From assembly GCF_002008225.1 (NCBI RefSeq), contig NZ_MRDH01000022.1, positions 48,669 through 112,668 of the forward strand: a stretch of DNA of 64,000 bases, written 5' to 3'. Position numbers and translations under genes: made by a program. Below, one piece after another: positions 30,112 to 41,317 of this stretch; the first letter of the stretch is position 1; each line of letters starts with the position of its first letter. The DNA comes from Agrobacterium salinitolerans (lineage in GTDB: Bacteria; Pseudomonadota; Alphaproteobacteria; Rhizobiales; Rhizobiaceae). The notes below the pieces were generated by a model that was not told the DNA's origin, searched no databases, and saw only the letters and a list, made by a program, of their open reading frames with translations.

Positions 30112-31173
30112 ATGAGCCTTTCCCCCTTCGAGCATCCGTTTCTGTCAGGCCTCTTCGGCGACAGTGAAATCGTCGAGCTGTTTTCGGCAAGAGCGGATAT
30201 CGACGCCATGGTCCGTTTCGAGGCGGGGCTGGCGCAGGCGGAAGCACAGGCCGGCATTATCCCCGAGGAGGCGGCAGAAGAAATCGTTTCGCGGCTTTCG
30301 GACTTTGCCGCCGATATGACCGCGCTTCGCCATGGCGTCGCGAAGGACGGCGTCGTGGTTCCCGAACTCATCCGGCAGATGCGCGCGTCAGTCGGCGGCA
30401 AGGCGGCCGACAGGGTGCATTTCGGCGCCACCAGCCAGGATGTCATCGACACCAGCCTGATGCTGCGGCTGAAGGCTGCGGCGGAAATCATCACGGCCCG
30501 CCTCGGCCACCTCATCGATGCGCTGGGAGACCTTGCCTCCCGCGACGGCCGCAACCCGCTGACGGGCTATACCCGTATGCAGGCCGCCATCGGCATCACC
30601 GTCGCCGCCCGGGCGGCGAGCTGGACTGCGCCGCTTGAACGCCATCTGCTGCGGCTCGAAACATTCGCACAGAGCGGCTTCGTCCTGCAATTCGGCGGGG
30701 CTGCCGGCACGCTGGAAAAGCTTGGCGACAATGCCGCAGCGGTGCGTGCCGATCTCGCAAAACGGCTCGGCCTTGCCGACAGGCCGCAATGGCAGAGCCA
30801 GCGCGACGGCATCGTCGAATTCGCCAATCTGCTCTCGCTGATCACCGGCGCGCTCGGCAAGTTCGGGCAGGATATCGCGCTGATGGCCGAGCTCGGTGCG
30901 GAGATCCGCCTTTCCGGCGGCGGCGGCTCCTCGGCCATGCCGCACAAACAGAACCCGGTCAATGCCGAAACGCTGGTGGCACTGGCCCGCTTCAATGCCG
31001 TGCAAATCTCGGCGTTGCACCAGTCGCTTGTCCATGAACAGGAAAGGTCGGGCGCGGGCTGGATGCTGGAATGGATGACACTGCCACAAATGGTGACGGC
31101 AACAGGGACGTCCCTGCTGATCGCCGAACGCCTCGCAGGACAGATAGACAGGCTGGGCGCGAAAGACGGCTAA
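30112..31173 (+). CDS. pcaB: 3-carboxy-cis,cis-muconate cycloisomerase
   Basis: A 353-residue member of the fumarase/aspartase superfamily that lactonises 3-carboxymuconate. The start ATG 30112 is chosen because homology begins at SLSPFEHPFLSGLFGD; an open frame extends upstream across pcaG without homology. Signature regions are HFGATSQDVIDTSL and the mobile loop GGSSAMPHKQNPVNAE. It is slightly shorter than some relatives (about 350-450 residues). Last gene of pcaDCHGB, 68 bases after pcaG. Confidence 0.92.
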   Translation: MSLSPFEHPFLSGLFGDSEIVELFSARADIDAMVRFEAGLAQAEAQAGIIPEEAAEEIVSRLSDFAADMTALRHGVAKDGVVVPELIRQMRASVGGKAADRVHFGATSQDVIDTSLMLRLKAAAEIITARLGHLIDALGDLASRDGRNPLTGYTRMQAAIGITVAARAASWTAPLERHLLRLETFAQSGFVLQFGGAAGTLEKLGDNAAAVRADLAKRLGLADRPQWQSQRDGIVEFANLLSLITGALGKFGQDIALMAELGAEIRLSGGGGSSAMPHKQNPVNAETLVALARFNAVQISALHQSLVHEQERSGAGWMLEWMTLPQMVTATGTSLLIAERLAGQIDRLGAKDG

Positions 31174-31329
31174 CCGGAAGACCGTCGAGTTCTTGATTAA
31201 ATCAGCTTTCCCGGCACCTCCCGCCACCTCATTGGCGGCAGGATTTTCGCGCGTTGAAACCGCTTGGGTCTTTGCACATTAGCCATTGATAACAAAAGAT
31301 TTTCTTAAAAATATCGAATGTAGAAAAAA

Positions 31330-31349
31330 CAGCTTTTTAGCTGCTTTTT
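31330..31349 (+). terminator. Probable terminator after pcaB
   Basis: CAGCT-TTTT-AGCTG followed by CTTTTT, about 155 bases after the pcaB stop. The stem is only 5 bp, so strength is uncertain. The surrounding 31174-31540 holds no gene. Confidence 0.45.
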
Positions 31350-31365
31350 GACCGGGTGTAGCGCT

Positions 31366-31394
31366 TGACATAAAAATGAACTAACTGGTACAAA
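31366..31394 (+). promoter_or_regulatory. Promoter of the ABC-aroE-aroQ operon with a GTAC motif
   Basis: TTGACA at 31366-31371 is a perfect -35. The -10 would fall on TACAAA, inside AACTAACTGGTACAAA. The same GTAC-centred motif recurs before quiC (AACCAATCAGTACATA), so this may also be a regulator site for the TetR protein encoded nearby. Confidence 0.5.
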
Positions 31395-31540
31395 CAATCA
31401 TGTTGAAGTCATGCCGCAGGTGAGGAAAAGAACCTTCTGGACATGGTCAGACGAATGGAGGGCTTTGGCGCCGTAAGGTTCCCAAAGCGATAAGGACACG
31501 GCGAAACGCCTGTCCGGACCCGAACGGGTTGGGAGGAAGA

Positions 31541-32209
31541 ATGTCTTACAGTCTCGATTTTTCGGCGGTCATAGACCGCCTGCCCGAGCTGCTTTTAGCC
31601 TGTCTGGCGACGATCGGCCTTGCGATTGCCGGCATGTCGCTCGCCACCGTCATCGGCGTTCTGGGCGTCGTCGCCCGCCGCTCGCGCTTCAAGCTGCTGC
31701 GCGGCCTCGTCATCGGCTTTGTGGAAGCCATTCGCAACACACCGTTTCTGGTGCAGATATTCTTCATCTTCTTCGCCCTGCCGCAGATTGGTATCAAGCT
31801 CAACCCGACGGTGACGGCCATCATCGCGCTGGCTCTCAACGGCGGCGCCTATGCGATAGAAATCATTCGTGGCGGCGTGGATTCCATTCCCAAGGGGCAG
31901 GTGGAGGCGGGGCTTGCGCTCGGCCTTCACCGCGCGCAGATCTTCCGGCACATCATCCTGAAGCCGGCGCTGCGGGCGGTCTATCCCTCGCTTACCAGCC
32001 AGTTCATCATGTTGACGCTGACCACCTCGGTCTGCACCTCGATCGCCGCTTACGAGCTGACCTCGGTGGCGCAGAAGATCGAGGCCGATACCTTCCGGTC
32101 CTTCGAGGTCTATTTCTCGATCACGCTGCTTTATCTCATCATTTCCTCGCTGATGATGGGCATTTTCTCGCTCATCTCCCGCACATCCTTCAGCTATCCG
32201 GTCAAGTGA
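31541..32209 (+). CDS. Polar-amino-acid-type ABC transporter permease 1
   Basis: A 222-residue inner membrane permease of the HisQ/GltJ class. ATG 31541 follows GGGAGGAAGA. The family loop is EIIRGGVDSIPKGQVEAGLA, between predicted membrane segments 3 and 4. It is the first gene of a run of six co-directional genes (two permeases, binding protein, ATPase, aroE-like, aroQ). Because catabolic enzymes follow directly, the ligand may be quinate or shikimate rather than an amino acid; this is inference. Confidence 0.87.
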   Translation: MSYSLDFSAVIDRLPELLLACLATIGLAIAGMSLATVIGVLGVVARRSRFKLLRGLVIGFVEAIRNTPFLVQIFFIFFALPQIGIKLNPTVTAIIALALNGGAYAIEIIRGGVDSIPKGQVEAGLALGLHRAQIFRHIILKPALRAVYPSLTSQFIMLTLTTSVCTSIAAYELTSVAQKIEADTFRSFEVYFSITLLYLIISSLMMGIFSLISRTSFSYPVK

Positions 32210-32219
32210 GGAGAAGACA

Positions 32220-32870
32220 ATGGCATCCATCGGTCCCAACGAATTCTTCTTCCTGCTGCAAGGCCTGAAATGGACGCTTGCGCTGACCATCATCGGTTTT
32301 ATCGGCGGCGGCGTCTTCGGCCTTTGTGTGGCGCTTGCCCGCGTCGCGGACAGCCCGGCGATCCAGAGGGCGAGCACGGCATTCATCGCCGTTTTCCAGG
32401 GCACGCCGCTCCTGATGCAGCTTTTTGTGGTCTATTACGGCGTGGCGCTTGCGGGCCTCAATGTCGATGCCTGGGTCGCGGTCGCCATTGCTTTTACGCT
32501 GCATGCCAGCGCCTTCCTTGGCGAAATATGGCGCGGCGGCATCCAGGCGGTGCCGAAAGGCCAGACGGAGGCCGCCAATGCGCTCGGCCTGCACTATATC
32601 TCGCGCATGAAGGACGTAGTTCTGCCGCAGGCCTTCAAGATTTCGCTGCCCGCCACCATCGGTTTCCTCGTGCAGCTCATCAAGGGCACTTCGCTTGCGG
32701 CCATTGTTGGCTTCGTCGAGCTATCGCGCGCCGGCCAGATCGTCTCCAACCAGACGTTCCGCCCGCTCACCGTCTTCGCCATCGTCGGCATCATGTATTT
32801 CCTGATCTGCTGGCCGCTTTCCCTGTGGGGCGCCAGCGTTGAAAAGCGGCTGCAGACCGCAACCCGCTAA
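32220..32870 (+). CDS. Polar-amino-acid-type ABC transporter permease 2
   Basis: A 216-residue partner permease of the HisM/GltK class, 10 bases after the first. The coupling loop reads EIWRGGIQAVPKGQTEAANA, and the C-terminal VGFVELSRAGQIVSNQTF is typical. The two permeases form the heterodimeric channel. Confidence 0.87.
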   Translation: MASIGPNEFFFLLQGLKWTLALTIIGFIGGGVFGLCVALARVADSPAIQRASTAFIAVFQGTPLLMQLFVVYYGVALAGLNVDAWVAVAIAFTLHASAFLGEIWRGGIQAVPKGQTEAANALGLHYISRMKDVVLPQAFKISLPATIGFLVQLIKGTSLAAIVGFVELSRAGQIVSNQTFRPLTVFAIVGIMYFLICWPLSLWGASVEKRLQTATR

Positions 32871-32909
32871 GTCTCGAAAACTCATCAGCTTTGTAAGGAG
32901 GAGCAAAAG

Positions 32910-33749
32910 ATGAAAACCACCAGCATGAAATTCTCTCGTCGCGCCCTGCTCGCGCTTGCCGCGGCAACGGTTGCCCTGCCCTTCATCGCACCGGTCGATG
33001 CTTTCGCCGGTACGGTGGAAGAGGCCAAGGCCAAGGGCAAGGTCGTCATCGGCATTCAGGGCGACAACTCACCGTGGGGCTTCGTTAATTCAAGCGGCGT
33101 GCAGGACGGCCTCGATGCCGATATCGGCAAGGCCTTTGCCGATTATCTCGGGGTCAAGGTTGAGTTCGTACCGCTCGCCGTGGCAAACCGCATTCCGGCC
33201 CTTCTGACCGGCAAGGTCGACCTGCTATTCGCAACCATGGGCATGACGGCCGAACGCGCCAAGACCATTCAATATTCTAAGCCCTATGCCGGCAACGTGC
33301 TCTCGGTCTATGGCCCGAAGGACAAGAAGATCACCGGCTATGACGATCTGACGGGCATCGCCGTCGGCGTGCCGAAGTCGAGCGCCATGGACACCTCGAT
33401 CACCGCAGGCGCCGGCTCCAAGGCCAATATCCTGCGCTTCGACGATGACGCCGCCAATATTCAGGCGCTGATTTCCGGCCAGGTCGAGGCCGTCGGCGGC
33501 AACCAGTTCTACGGCGACCGCCTGAACAAGGCTGCCGAAGGCAAATACGAACCGAAATTCGACCTGACGACGCTCTACAACGGCGCCGGCACCCGGCCCG
33601 GCGAAAAGGACTGGAACGAAACCGTCAACGCCTTCCTCGACAAGATCAAGTCCGACGGCCAGCTCGCCAATATCTATGACAAGTGGATGAAGCGCGAAGT
33701 CCCGGCCTTCCCGGACAGCCTGCCCGACATCCCCTTCACCGTGAAGTAA
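32910..33749 (+). CDS. ABC transporter substrate-binding protein, polar-amino-acid family
   Basis: A 279-residue periplasmic binding protein (SBP_bac_3). The signal has a twin-arginine pattern ([19 protein letters not shown]), so export may be through Tat. The ligand-binding fold is recognised at [40 protein letters not shown] and [18 protein letters not shown]. The usual amino-acid carboxylate arginine is in [15 protein letters not shown]. Context with aroE and aroQ suggests a hydroaromatic acid ligand, untested. Confidence 0.86.
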   Translation: MKTTSMKFSRRALLALAAATVALPFIAPVDAFAGTVEEAKAKGKVVIGIQGDNSPWGFVNSSGVQDGLDADIGKAFADYLGVKVEFVPLAVANRIPALLTGKVDLLFATMGMTAERAKTIQYSKPYAGNVLSVYGPKDKKITGYDDLTGIAVGVPKSSAMDTSITAGAGSKANILRFDDDAANIQALISGQVEAVGGNQFYGDRLNKAAEGKYEPKFDLTTLYNGAGTRPGEKDWNETVNAFLDKIKSDGQLANIYDKWMKREVPAFPDSLPDIPFTVK

Positions 33750-33762
33750 GCAGGAGATTTCC

Positions 33763-34524
33763 ATGCCGCAATCCGCCGCCGCACAGGTTCCGCTGATAGC
33801 CCTCGAAGGGGTTGGAAAGTGGTATGGAGCCTTTCATGCGCTTAAAGACGTCAACATGACGGTTCGCAAGGGCGAAAAAATCGTTCTTTGCGGGCCGTCC
33901 GGTTCGGGCAAATCCACGCTCATCCGTTGCATCAACCATCTGGAAGAAATCCAGGAGGGCAAGATCACGGTCGAGGGAACGATGCTGTCCGATTCCAGCC
34001 GGGCCATCGATGCGGTTCGCCGCGAAGTGGGCATGGTGTTTCAGAGCTTCAATCTCTTCCCGCACAAGACCATCATGGAAAACTGCACGCTCGCGCCCAT
34101 GCGGGTGAAGGGCCTGTCGAAAGCCGATGCGGAGGCGACGGCGCGCAAATATCTGGAGCGCGTGCGCATTCTCAACCAGGCAGACAAGTACCCGGCCCAG
34201 CTTTCCGGCGGCCAGCAACAGCGCGCGGCGATTGCCCGGGCGCTGTGCATGGAGCCGAAGGCGATGCTGTTCGATGAGCCGACTTCGGCTCTCGACCCTG
34301 AAATGGTGAAGGAAGTCCTCGACACCATGATCGGCCTTGCCCGTGACGGCATGACGATGATCTGCGTCACCCATGAAATGGGTTTCGCACGGCAGGTGGC
34401 CGACCGGGTGATCTTCATGTCGGAAGGCGAGATCATCGAGGAAGGCCCGCCGGAGGAATTCTTCCGCGATCCCAAGCAACAGCGCACGCGCACGTTCCTC
34501 GGTGAAATTCTCGCCCATCACTGA
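33763..34524 (+). CDS. ABC transporter ATP-binding protein, polar-amino-acid family
   Basis: A 253-residue ATPase of the HisP/GlnQ class. Walker [19 protein letters not shown], signature [20 protein letters not shown], Walker [14 protein letters not shown], and the H-loop in [15 protein letters not shown]. It begins 13 bases after the binding-protein gene and completes the importer. Confidence 0.9.
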   Translation: MPQSAAAQVPLIALEGVGKWYGAFHALKDVNMTVRKGEKIVLCGPSGSGKSTLIRCINHLEEIQEGKITVEGTMLSDSSRAIDAVRREVGMVFQSFNLFPHKTIMENCTLAPMRVKGLSKADAEATARKYLERVRILNQADKYPAQLSGGQQQRAAIARALCMEPKAMLFDEPTSALDPEMVKEVLDTMIGLARDGMTMICVTHEMGFARQVADRVIFMSEGEIIEEGPPEEFFRDPKQQRTRTFLGEILAHH

Positions 34525-34596
34525 GGTTCGCGCGCTCTTAAGGCGGGCGGGGATAATCCCGCCTCTCCCACACCGTCCGATGAGCGACACCCGATC

Positions 34597-35466
34597 ATGA
34601 CAGAACAAACATCCTTCAAAGTCGGCCTGATAGGCGCCGACATACAGCTTTCCAAATCGCCCGCGCTGCACATCCGCGAAGGGGCGGCTCACGGCCTCGA
34701 TTATTCCTACGAGCTGGTGGACGTTACCGCCCGCAAGCTGCCACCGAGCGCCCTTCCCAACCTGCTGGACGAGCTGGAAGCGCGCGGTTTTTCCGGCACC
34801 AACATCACCCATCCCTTCAAGCAGGCCGTTATTCCGCATCTGCACGAACTGTCTGACGATGCCCGCATGCTGGGCGCGGTCAATACGGTCGTCTTCCGGG
34901 ACGGACGCCGCATCGGCCACAACACCGACTGGTACGGCTTTTACGAAAGCTTCGTGCGCGGCCTGCCGGATTCGCGGCGTGACCGGGCGCTTCTGGTCGG
35001 CGCGGGTGGCGCGGGCGTTGCGGTGGCCCATGCCGCATTGAAGCTCGACTTCGCCCGTCTCGACATTTTCGACCGGGATTTCCCAAGGGCGGAGCAACTG
35101 GCCCGCGAACTCAATGCCCGCTTCGGCGAAGGCCGCGCGCTTGCCGTCAAAGACCCCGCCGCCTCCCTGCCCTTTGCCGATGGCCTGATCCATGCAACGC
35201 CGATGGGCATGCCGGCCCATCCCGGCATGCCGGTTCCGGCCGATCTCATCGAACGGCGGCACTGGGTGGCCGATATCGTCTACATGCCGCTTGTCACAGA
35301 ATTACTGGCGACGGCAGCGAAAAAGGGCTGTCGAACCCTGCCCGGCGGCGGCATGACGGTGTTTCAGGCCGTCGGCGCATTCCGCCTCTTCTGCGGCCGC
35401 GAGCCGGATGCCGGGCGCATGACGGCGCATTTTACCGAGCTTTGCATGGCGGAGGGCATCGCATGA
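34597..35466 (+). CDS. aroE: Shikimate/quinate dehydrogenase (AroE-like, probably catabolic)
   Basis: A 289-residue oxidoreductase interconverting shikimate and 3-dehydroshikimate, perhaps also quinate and 3-dehydroquinate. Substrate-site motifs are QLSKSPALH, the lysine in [10 protein letters not shown], and NTDWYGF. The nucleotide motif is [12 protein letters not shown]. After the second beta strand it reads [10 protein letters not shown], where biosynthetic AroE has NR(T/S) for NADP; an Asp there favours NAD and an oxidative role. It lies 72 bases after the importer and overlaps aroQ by 4 bases. A quinate dehydrogenase name would fit equally well. Confidence 0.85.
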   Translation: MTEQTSFKVGLIGADIQLSKSPALHIREGAAHGLDYSYELVDVTARKLPPSALPNLLDELEARGFSGTNITHPFKQAVIPHLHELSDDARMLGAVNTVVFRDGRRIGHNTDWYGFYESFVRGLPDSRRDRALLVGAGGAGVAVAHAALKLDFARLDIFDRDFPRAEQLARELNARFGEGRALAVKDPAASLPFADGLIHATPMGMPAHPGMPVPADLIERRHWVADIVYMPLVTELLATAAKKGCRTLPGGGMTVFQAVGAFRLFCGREPDAGRMTAHFTELCMAEGIA

Positions 35467-35906
35467 GCCTTTTCACGGTTCTGAACGGTCCCAACCTCAA
35501 CCTGCTCGGCCAGCGCCAGCCGGAAATCTATGGTTATGAAACGCTCGCCGATATCGAAGCCAATTGCCGTGCTATCGCTGATGCCGCTGGCCACGAGCTG
35601 TTTTTTGCCCAGAGCAACCGGGAATATGAGCTGATCGACTGGATTCACGAAGCCCGCGGCAAGTCTTCGGGAATTGTCATCAATCCCGGCGCCTTTACCC
35701 ACACCTCGGTGGCAATCCTCGATGCGCTCAATGCCTTCGAGGCGCCTGTGATCGAGGTTCACATTTCCAACATCCACAAACGCGAGGTTTTCCGGCACCA
35801 TTCTTACGTCTCGACCCGCGCCGAAGGCATGATCGCCGGTCTCGGCATCGAAGGTTATGAAGTGGCGCTGCGCCACCTCATCAACCGTCTTTCGCGCCCG
35901 TCGTGA
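35463..35906 (+). CDS. aroQ: Type II 3-dehydroquinate dehydratase
   Basis: A 147-residue dodecameric-type dehydroquinase making 3-dehydroshikimate from 3-dehydroquinate. ATG 35463 overlaps the previous stop. Active-site regions are [17 protein letters not shown] (Arg and Tyr), [24 protein letters not shown] and [10 protein letters not shown]. In this operon it most likely serves quinate breakdown. The 3' end overlaps the convergent TetR gene by 26 bases. Confidence 0.92.
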   Translation: MSLFTVLNGPNLNLLGQRQPEIYGYETLADIEANCRAIADAAGHELFFAQSNREYELIDWIHEARGKSSGIVINPGAFTHTSVAILDALNAFEAPVIEVHISNIHKREVFRHHSYVSTRAEGMIAGLGIEGYEVALRHLINRLSRPS

Positions 35907-36573
35907 TATGGGCGGGCGTCAGCACATAACGCAGCACCATGTCGCTGACATGCCGCGACAATGTCTCCTGGCCCTTGTCCGTATAAAGGCTGTCGCCGAA
36001 GATGAACGAGAAGGTTGCAACATTCGAGACATTGAAAAAGGACAGCGCGCTGATCTGCCAGTGCAGTTCCAGTGCATCGATGCCCTCGCGAAAGACGCCG
36101 CTTTTCTGGCCGCGCAGCAGCACGCTTTCGAGCGCGTCGATCGCCGGGCGGTTGAGCTGACGGATCGTTTCGGACGACTGCATATGCCGGCCATGGTGGA
36201 TGTTCTCAATCATCACCATGCGGATGAAAGCCGGATTGCGCCTGTGGTGATCGAAGGTGAACCGACAGAGCTTCTCGAGCGCCGCCGCCGGCTCCAGATC
36301 GTCCAGCTCCAGATCGCTTTCGCCGCCGCGCACCTTGGCATAGGCCTCTTCAAGCACACGCTGATAAAGGCTCTGCTTGTCGATGAAATAATAATAAATC
36401 ATGCGCTTGGAAGTTCGCGTGCGCGCCGCGATCTCATCGATACGCGCGCCGGAAAGTCCGTTTTGCGAAAACTCCTCCATCGCGACCGAAAGAATGTCGC
36501 GGCGCACCCCTTCCGGGTCGCGTTTCGCCTGCCGGGTATCGCGGGCGCCGCTCAAGGTCGTGCTTTTGCTCAT
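35881..36573 (-). CDS. TetR-family transcriptional regulator (probable regulator of quiC/quinate genes)
   Basis: A 230-residue repressor-type protein. The N-terminal HTH is [20 protein letters not shown], followed by [20 protein letters not shown], typical of TetR proteins. It is divergent from quiC over 83 bases and convergent with aroQ. Its position between the two quinate/shikimate gene groups makes it their likely regulator, responding to a hydroaromatic compound or protocatechuate; that is inference. Confidence 0.85.
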   Translation of the reverse strand: MSKSTTLSGARDTRQAKRDPEGVRRDILSVAMEEFSQNGLSGARIDEIAARTRTSKRMIYYYFIDKQSLYQRVLEEAYAKVRGGESDLELDDLEPAAALEKLCRFTFDHHRRNPAFIRMVMIENIHHGRHMQSSETIRQLNRPAIDALESVLLRGQKSGVFREGIDALELHWQISALSFFNVSNVATFSFIFGDSLYTDKGQETLSRHVSDMVLRYVLTPAHITTGAKDG

Positions 36574-36620
36574 GCTTCATTCCCTGGACGGGGCTGCCAT
36601 CCGGCGGCGGCCCCTTTATT

Positions 36621-36637
36621 AACCAATCAGTACATAA
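36621..36637. promoter_or_regulatory. Candidate TetR operator before quiC
   Basis: AACCAATCAGTACATAA lies between the divergent TetR and quiC genes. The core CAGTACATAA is repeated exactly at 39095-39104 before the peptide transporter, and a variant (AACTAACTGGTACAAA) occurs in the promoter at 31379-31394. Confidence 0.4.
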
Positions 36638-36656
36638 TGCTGAAAAGGAAGGCAAT

Positions 36657-38594
36657 ATGGCGAGCTATGACACAATAAGACACGGCATGCCAATGCGCAC
36701 ATCCATTGCAACCGTATCGATCAGCGGCGAATTCCCCGAAAAGCTGGCGGCCATCGCCAAGGCGGGCTTTTCCGGCGTTGAGATTTTCGAAAACGATTTC
36801 CTGACTTACGACGCCTCGCCGCGCGAGGTGAAGGCCTTGGCCGCCGATCACGGGCTGGATATCACCCTTTTCCAGCCATTCCGCGATTTCGAGGGCATGC
36901 CGGAACCGCACCGCGCACGGGCCTTCGAGAGGGCTGAGCGCAAATTCGACATCATGGGCGAACTCGGCACCGATCTGATGCTGATCTGCTCGAATGTCTC
37001 GCCGGTCTCGCTCGGTGGCATCGACCGCGCCGCCGCCGATTTCCATCAGCTCGGTGAATTGGCAGCAAAACATGGCGTGCGCGTCGGTTACGAGGCCCTG
37101 GCCTGGGGCCGCCATATCAGCGATCACCGCGATGCCTGGGAGGTGGTGCGCCGCGCCGATCACGCCAATGTCGGCATCATTCTCGATAGTTTCCACACGC
37201 TGTCGCGCAAGATCGACCCCAATTCGATCCGCTCCATTCCCGGCGACAAGATTTTCATCGTGCAGCTTGCCGATGCGCCGCTGATCGACATGGACCTGCT
37301 CTACTGGAGCCGCCACTTCCGCAACATGCCGGGCGAAGGCGATCTGCCGGTGGTGGATTTCATGCGCGCCGTCGCCGCAACCGGTTATAGCGGCCCGCTG
37401 TCGCTCGAAATCTTCAACGACCAGTTCCGCGGCGGCTCGGCCCGGCTGCTTGCCGAAGACGGCCACCGCTCGCTCATCAATCTCATGGACCAGGTCCGGC
37501 GTCTCGAACCCGACATCCGCATCGATGTGCCATCAATGCCGGAACGAGTGGAGACGGACGGCGTGGAATTCGTCGAATTCACCACGGCACCGGAAGAAAA
37601 ACCCAATCTGGAAGCCCTTCTCGCCACGCTCGGCTTTGAAAACACCGCCCGGCACCGCAATCGCGATGTCGATCTTTATACGCAGGGCGATATTCGCATT
37701 GTCATCAATACCAGCGATGGCGGCGACAGTTTCGCGGGCGCGTCCTATTCCATCCACGGCACCAATGCCTATGCCTTCGGGCTGAAGGTGGATGATGCCG
37801 CAGCAGCCCTTGCCCGGGCAGAAGCGCTCGGCGCGCCCACCTTCGCCGAGCCGCGCAAGTCAGGCGAAGTCGCCGTTCCCGCCATTCAGGGCGTGGGCAA
37901 CGGCGTCATCTATTTCCTCGACGGCTCACCAGAGCTTTCCTCCATCTGGGACAAGGAATTTGCGCCCACCGACAACCAAGAACCGGCGGGCGACGCAGGA
38001 CTGAAGCGGATCGATCACCTCGCGCAAACAACGCATTACGATGAAATGCTGACCTGGCTTCTGTTTTACACCTCGCTGTTTTCCACCCGGCGCACGCCGA
38101 TGGTCGATGTGGTGGATCCCGGCGGACTGGTGCGCAGCCAGGCGATTGAAAGCGTGCCCTCGCCGCATTTCCGCCTGACCATGAACGGTGCCGACAATCG
38201 CAAGACCTTCGCCGGCAAATTTCTGGCCGAGGGCTTCGGCACCAGCATCCAGCACATCGCATTTGCCACCGACGATATCTTCGCCACAGCAAAAGCACTG
38301 CAGGCGCGCGGGTTCCACGCCCTGCCGATCTCGCGCAATTATTACGACGATCTGGAAGCCCGCTTCGGGCTGGAACCGGAATTTTCCGATGCGCTCAGGG
38401 CGGCAAGCATTCTTTATGACCGCGACGACAATGGCGAATATTTCCAGATATACAGCCGCACCTTCGGGGAAGGTTTCTTCTTCGAAATCATCGAACGGCG
38501 CGGAGCCTATGGCGGTTATGGCGCGATGAACGCCCCCTTCCGCATCGCCGCGCAAAGACGGCTTGCGCCACCGGTCGGTATGCCGAAGGAATAA
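36657..38594 (+). CDS. quiC: 3-dehydroshikimate dehydratase fused to an HPPD-like domain (QuiC1 type)
   Basis: A 645-residue enzyme that dehydrates 3-dehydroshikimate to protocatechuate. Residues about 10-290 form the TIM-barrel dehydratase with metal ligands in YEALAWGRH (Glu), GIILDSFHTL (Asp), FIVQLADAP (Gln) and LSLEIFNDQ (Glu). Residues about 300-630 form a 4-hydroxyphenylpyruvate-dioxygenase-like vicinal-oxygen-chelate domain with metal-site candidates in RIDHLAQTTHY, IQHIAFATDD and FFEIIERRG. The same fusion is known in Pseudomonas QuiC1, where the second domain's role is unclear. It links the quinate/shikimate branch to pcaHG. Confidence 0.9.
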   Translation: MASYDTIRHGMPMRTSIATVSISGEFPEKLAAIAKAGFSGVEIFENDFLTYDASPREVKALAADHGLDITLFQPFRDFEGMPEPHRARAFERAERKFDIMGELGTDLMLICSNVSPVSLGGIDRAAADFHQLGELAAKHGVRVGYEALAWGRHISDHRDAWEVVRRADHANVGIILDSFHTLSRKIDPNSIRSIPGDKIFIVQLADAPLIDMDLLYWSRHFRNMPGEGDLPVVDFMRAVAATGYSGPLSLEIFNDQFRGGSARLLAEDGHRSLINLMDQVRRLEPDIRIDVPSMPERVETDGVEFVEFTTAPEEKPNLEALLATLGFENTARHRNRDVDLYTQGDIRIVINTSDGGDSFAGASYSIHGTNAYAFGLKVDDAAAALARAEALGAPTFAEPRKSGEVAVPAIQGVGNGVIYFLDGSPELSSIWDKEFAPTDNQEPAGDAGLKRIDHLAQTTHYDEMLTWLLFYTSLFSTRRTPMVDVVDPGGLVRSQAIESVPSPHFRLTMNGADNRKTFAGKFLAEGFGTSIQHIAFATDDIFATAKALQARGFHALPISRNYYDDLEARFGLEPEFSDALRAASILYDRDDNGEYFQIYSRTFGEGFFFEIIERRGAYGGYGAMNAPFRIAAQRRLAPPVGMPKE

Positions 38595-38671
38595 ATCCCG
38601 GCACCGAAATACGATCGGGGAAATCCGGACAGGTCGCGGACAGCAGGAATGCCGCTGCGGCCTGTTTTCAT

Positions 38672-38965
38672 TCACGCCAATGTCGTTATCTCATAGTCGC
38701 GCGGAATAGCGGAGGTCGCCCTGAACCACTCGGACGCCCGCGTCCGCTCCTGATGAAAATCGAAGGCAGCACGGTCGGCAAAAAGCTCCTCCACCTGCCA
38801 GATCAGGGGATCGTCCGTCTCGGACACTTCGAAGGAAAGACAGCCGGGTTCCTCTCTGGTCAGGCGAAGATGTTCGGGAAGGCGGCGCCGGACCAGTTCG
38901 ACATCGTCCTTCGACAAGCACCGTAAAAATCCGCTCAGCCTGACTGCGCCCGCCTGGTCGTTCAT
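38672..38965 (-). CDS. Small antibiotic-biosynthesis-monooxygenase-like (ABM) protein
   Basis: A protein of about 97 residues from ATG 38965 (MNDQAGAVRLSGFLRCLSKD), with GGAGT upstream; ATG 38986 is an alternative. The dimeric ferredoxin-like fold of ABM/quinol monooxygenases is suggested by LTREEPGCLSFEVSETDD, VEELFADRAAFDFHQ and ASEWF. Such proteins oxidise quinols or act as small dimeric binders. It lies tail to tail with quiC. The specific function is unknown. Confidence 0.65.
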   Translation of the reverse strand: MNDQAGAVRLSGFLRCLSKDDVELVRRRLPEHLRLTREEPGCLSFEVSETDDPLIWQVEELFADRAAFDFHQERTRASEWFRATSAIPRDYEITTLA

Positions 38966-39094
38966 GGCCGGGACTCCATTCCTCATCATTCGTCTCAAAG
39001 GTTCTATCGACGATCATTTCGAAATACACGCATCATTGCGAAGCATTCTTCCAGAACCCGCGCTCAAAATCGGTGCAGCTGCGTATTTGTAGAG

Positions 39095-39104
39095 CAGTAC
39101 ATAA
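39095..39104. promoter_or_regulatory. Second exact copy of CAGTACATAA
   Basis: The ten-base core seen before quiC recurs here, about 350 bases before the peptide-transporter ATPase gene, in an AT-rich stretch that could be a promoter. The gap 38966-39455 has no supported gene. Confidence 0.3.
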
Positions 39105-39272
39105 AAATTGTTCAACACTCTGGACATGATTGTTCGGTTTTGTTAGCTTTTTCGGCAAAACAAGGGTGGGGAATTAGAGTTACATGCGCATCGTCGAATC
39201 TGCGTCCTACGCAAATCGTCCGGCCAGCGCCGCTGAGGTTGCCTGCGGCGCTTTGGGGGCATCGAATGTGCC

Positions 39273-39324
39273 GTTTCAGCGGGCGGCGGCCAACCGGCAT
39301 TTTGCCGGCAAAGCGGCCTGAAAC
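39273..39324. repeat. Long interrupted hairpin before the peptide-transporter operon
   Basis: Outer arms GTTTCAG (39273-39279) and CTGAAAC (39318-39324), with an inner stem CCGGCA (39294-39299)/TGCCGG (39303-39308). It lies 132 bases before the ATPase start and could be an attenuator or transcript-stabilising structure in a leader. Confidence 0.5.
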
Positions 39325-39455
39325 ATGCGACTTTTCGTTGCCTTCTCTCCCTTCAGTGCGGTGTCGCCCAGCAGGCGTGCCCGAGACATTTCCCCTTGCT
39401 CATTTTCATATGGCCGCGCCAGCCTTGCCGCGTGCGCCACGCCGGAGACGCTGAC

Positions 39456-41276
<1,821 letters not shown>

Positions 41277-41317
41277 ATAACAACCAGAACCGCAACCATC
41301 TGAAGAGGAACAGGTAG

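Noticed and set aside
33736-35262. 508-codon minus-strand frame across the ATPase and aroE-like genes
   Set aside because: It spans two well-supported genes and their intergenic gap on the other strand, with arginine- and histidine-rich text typical of antisense GC-rich DNA.
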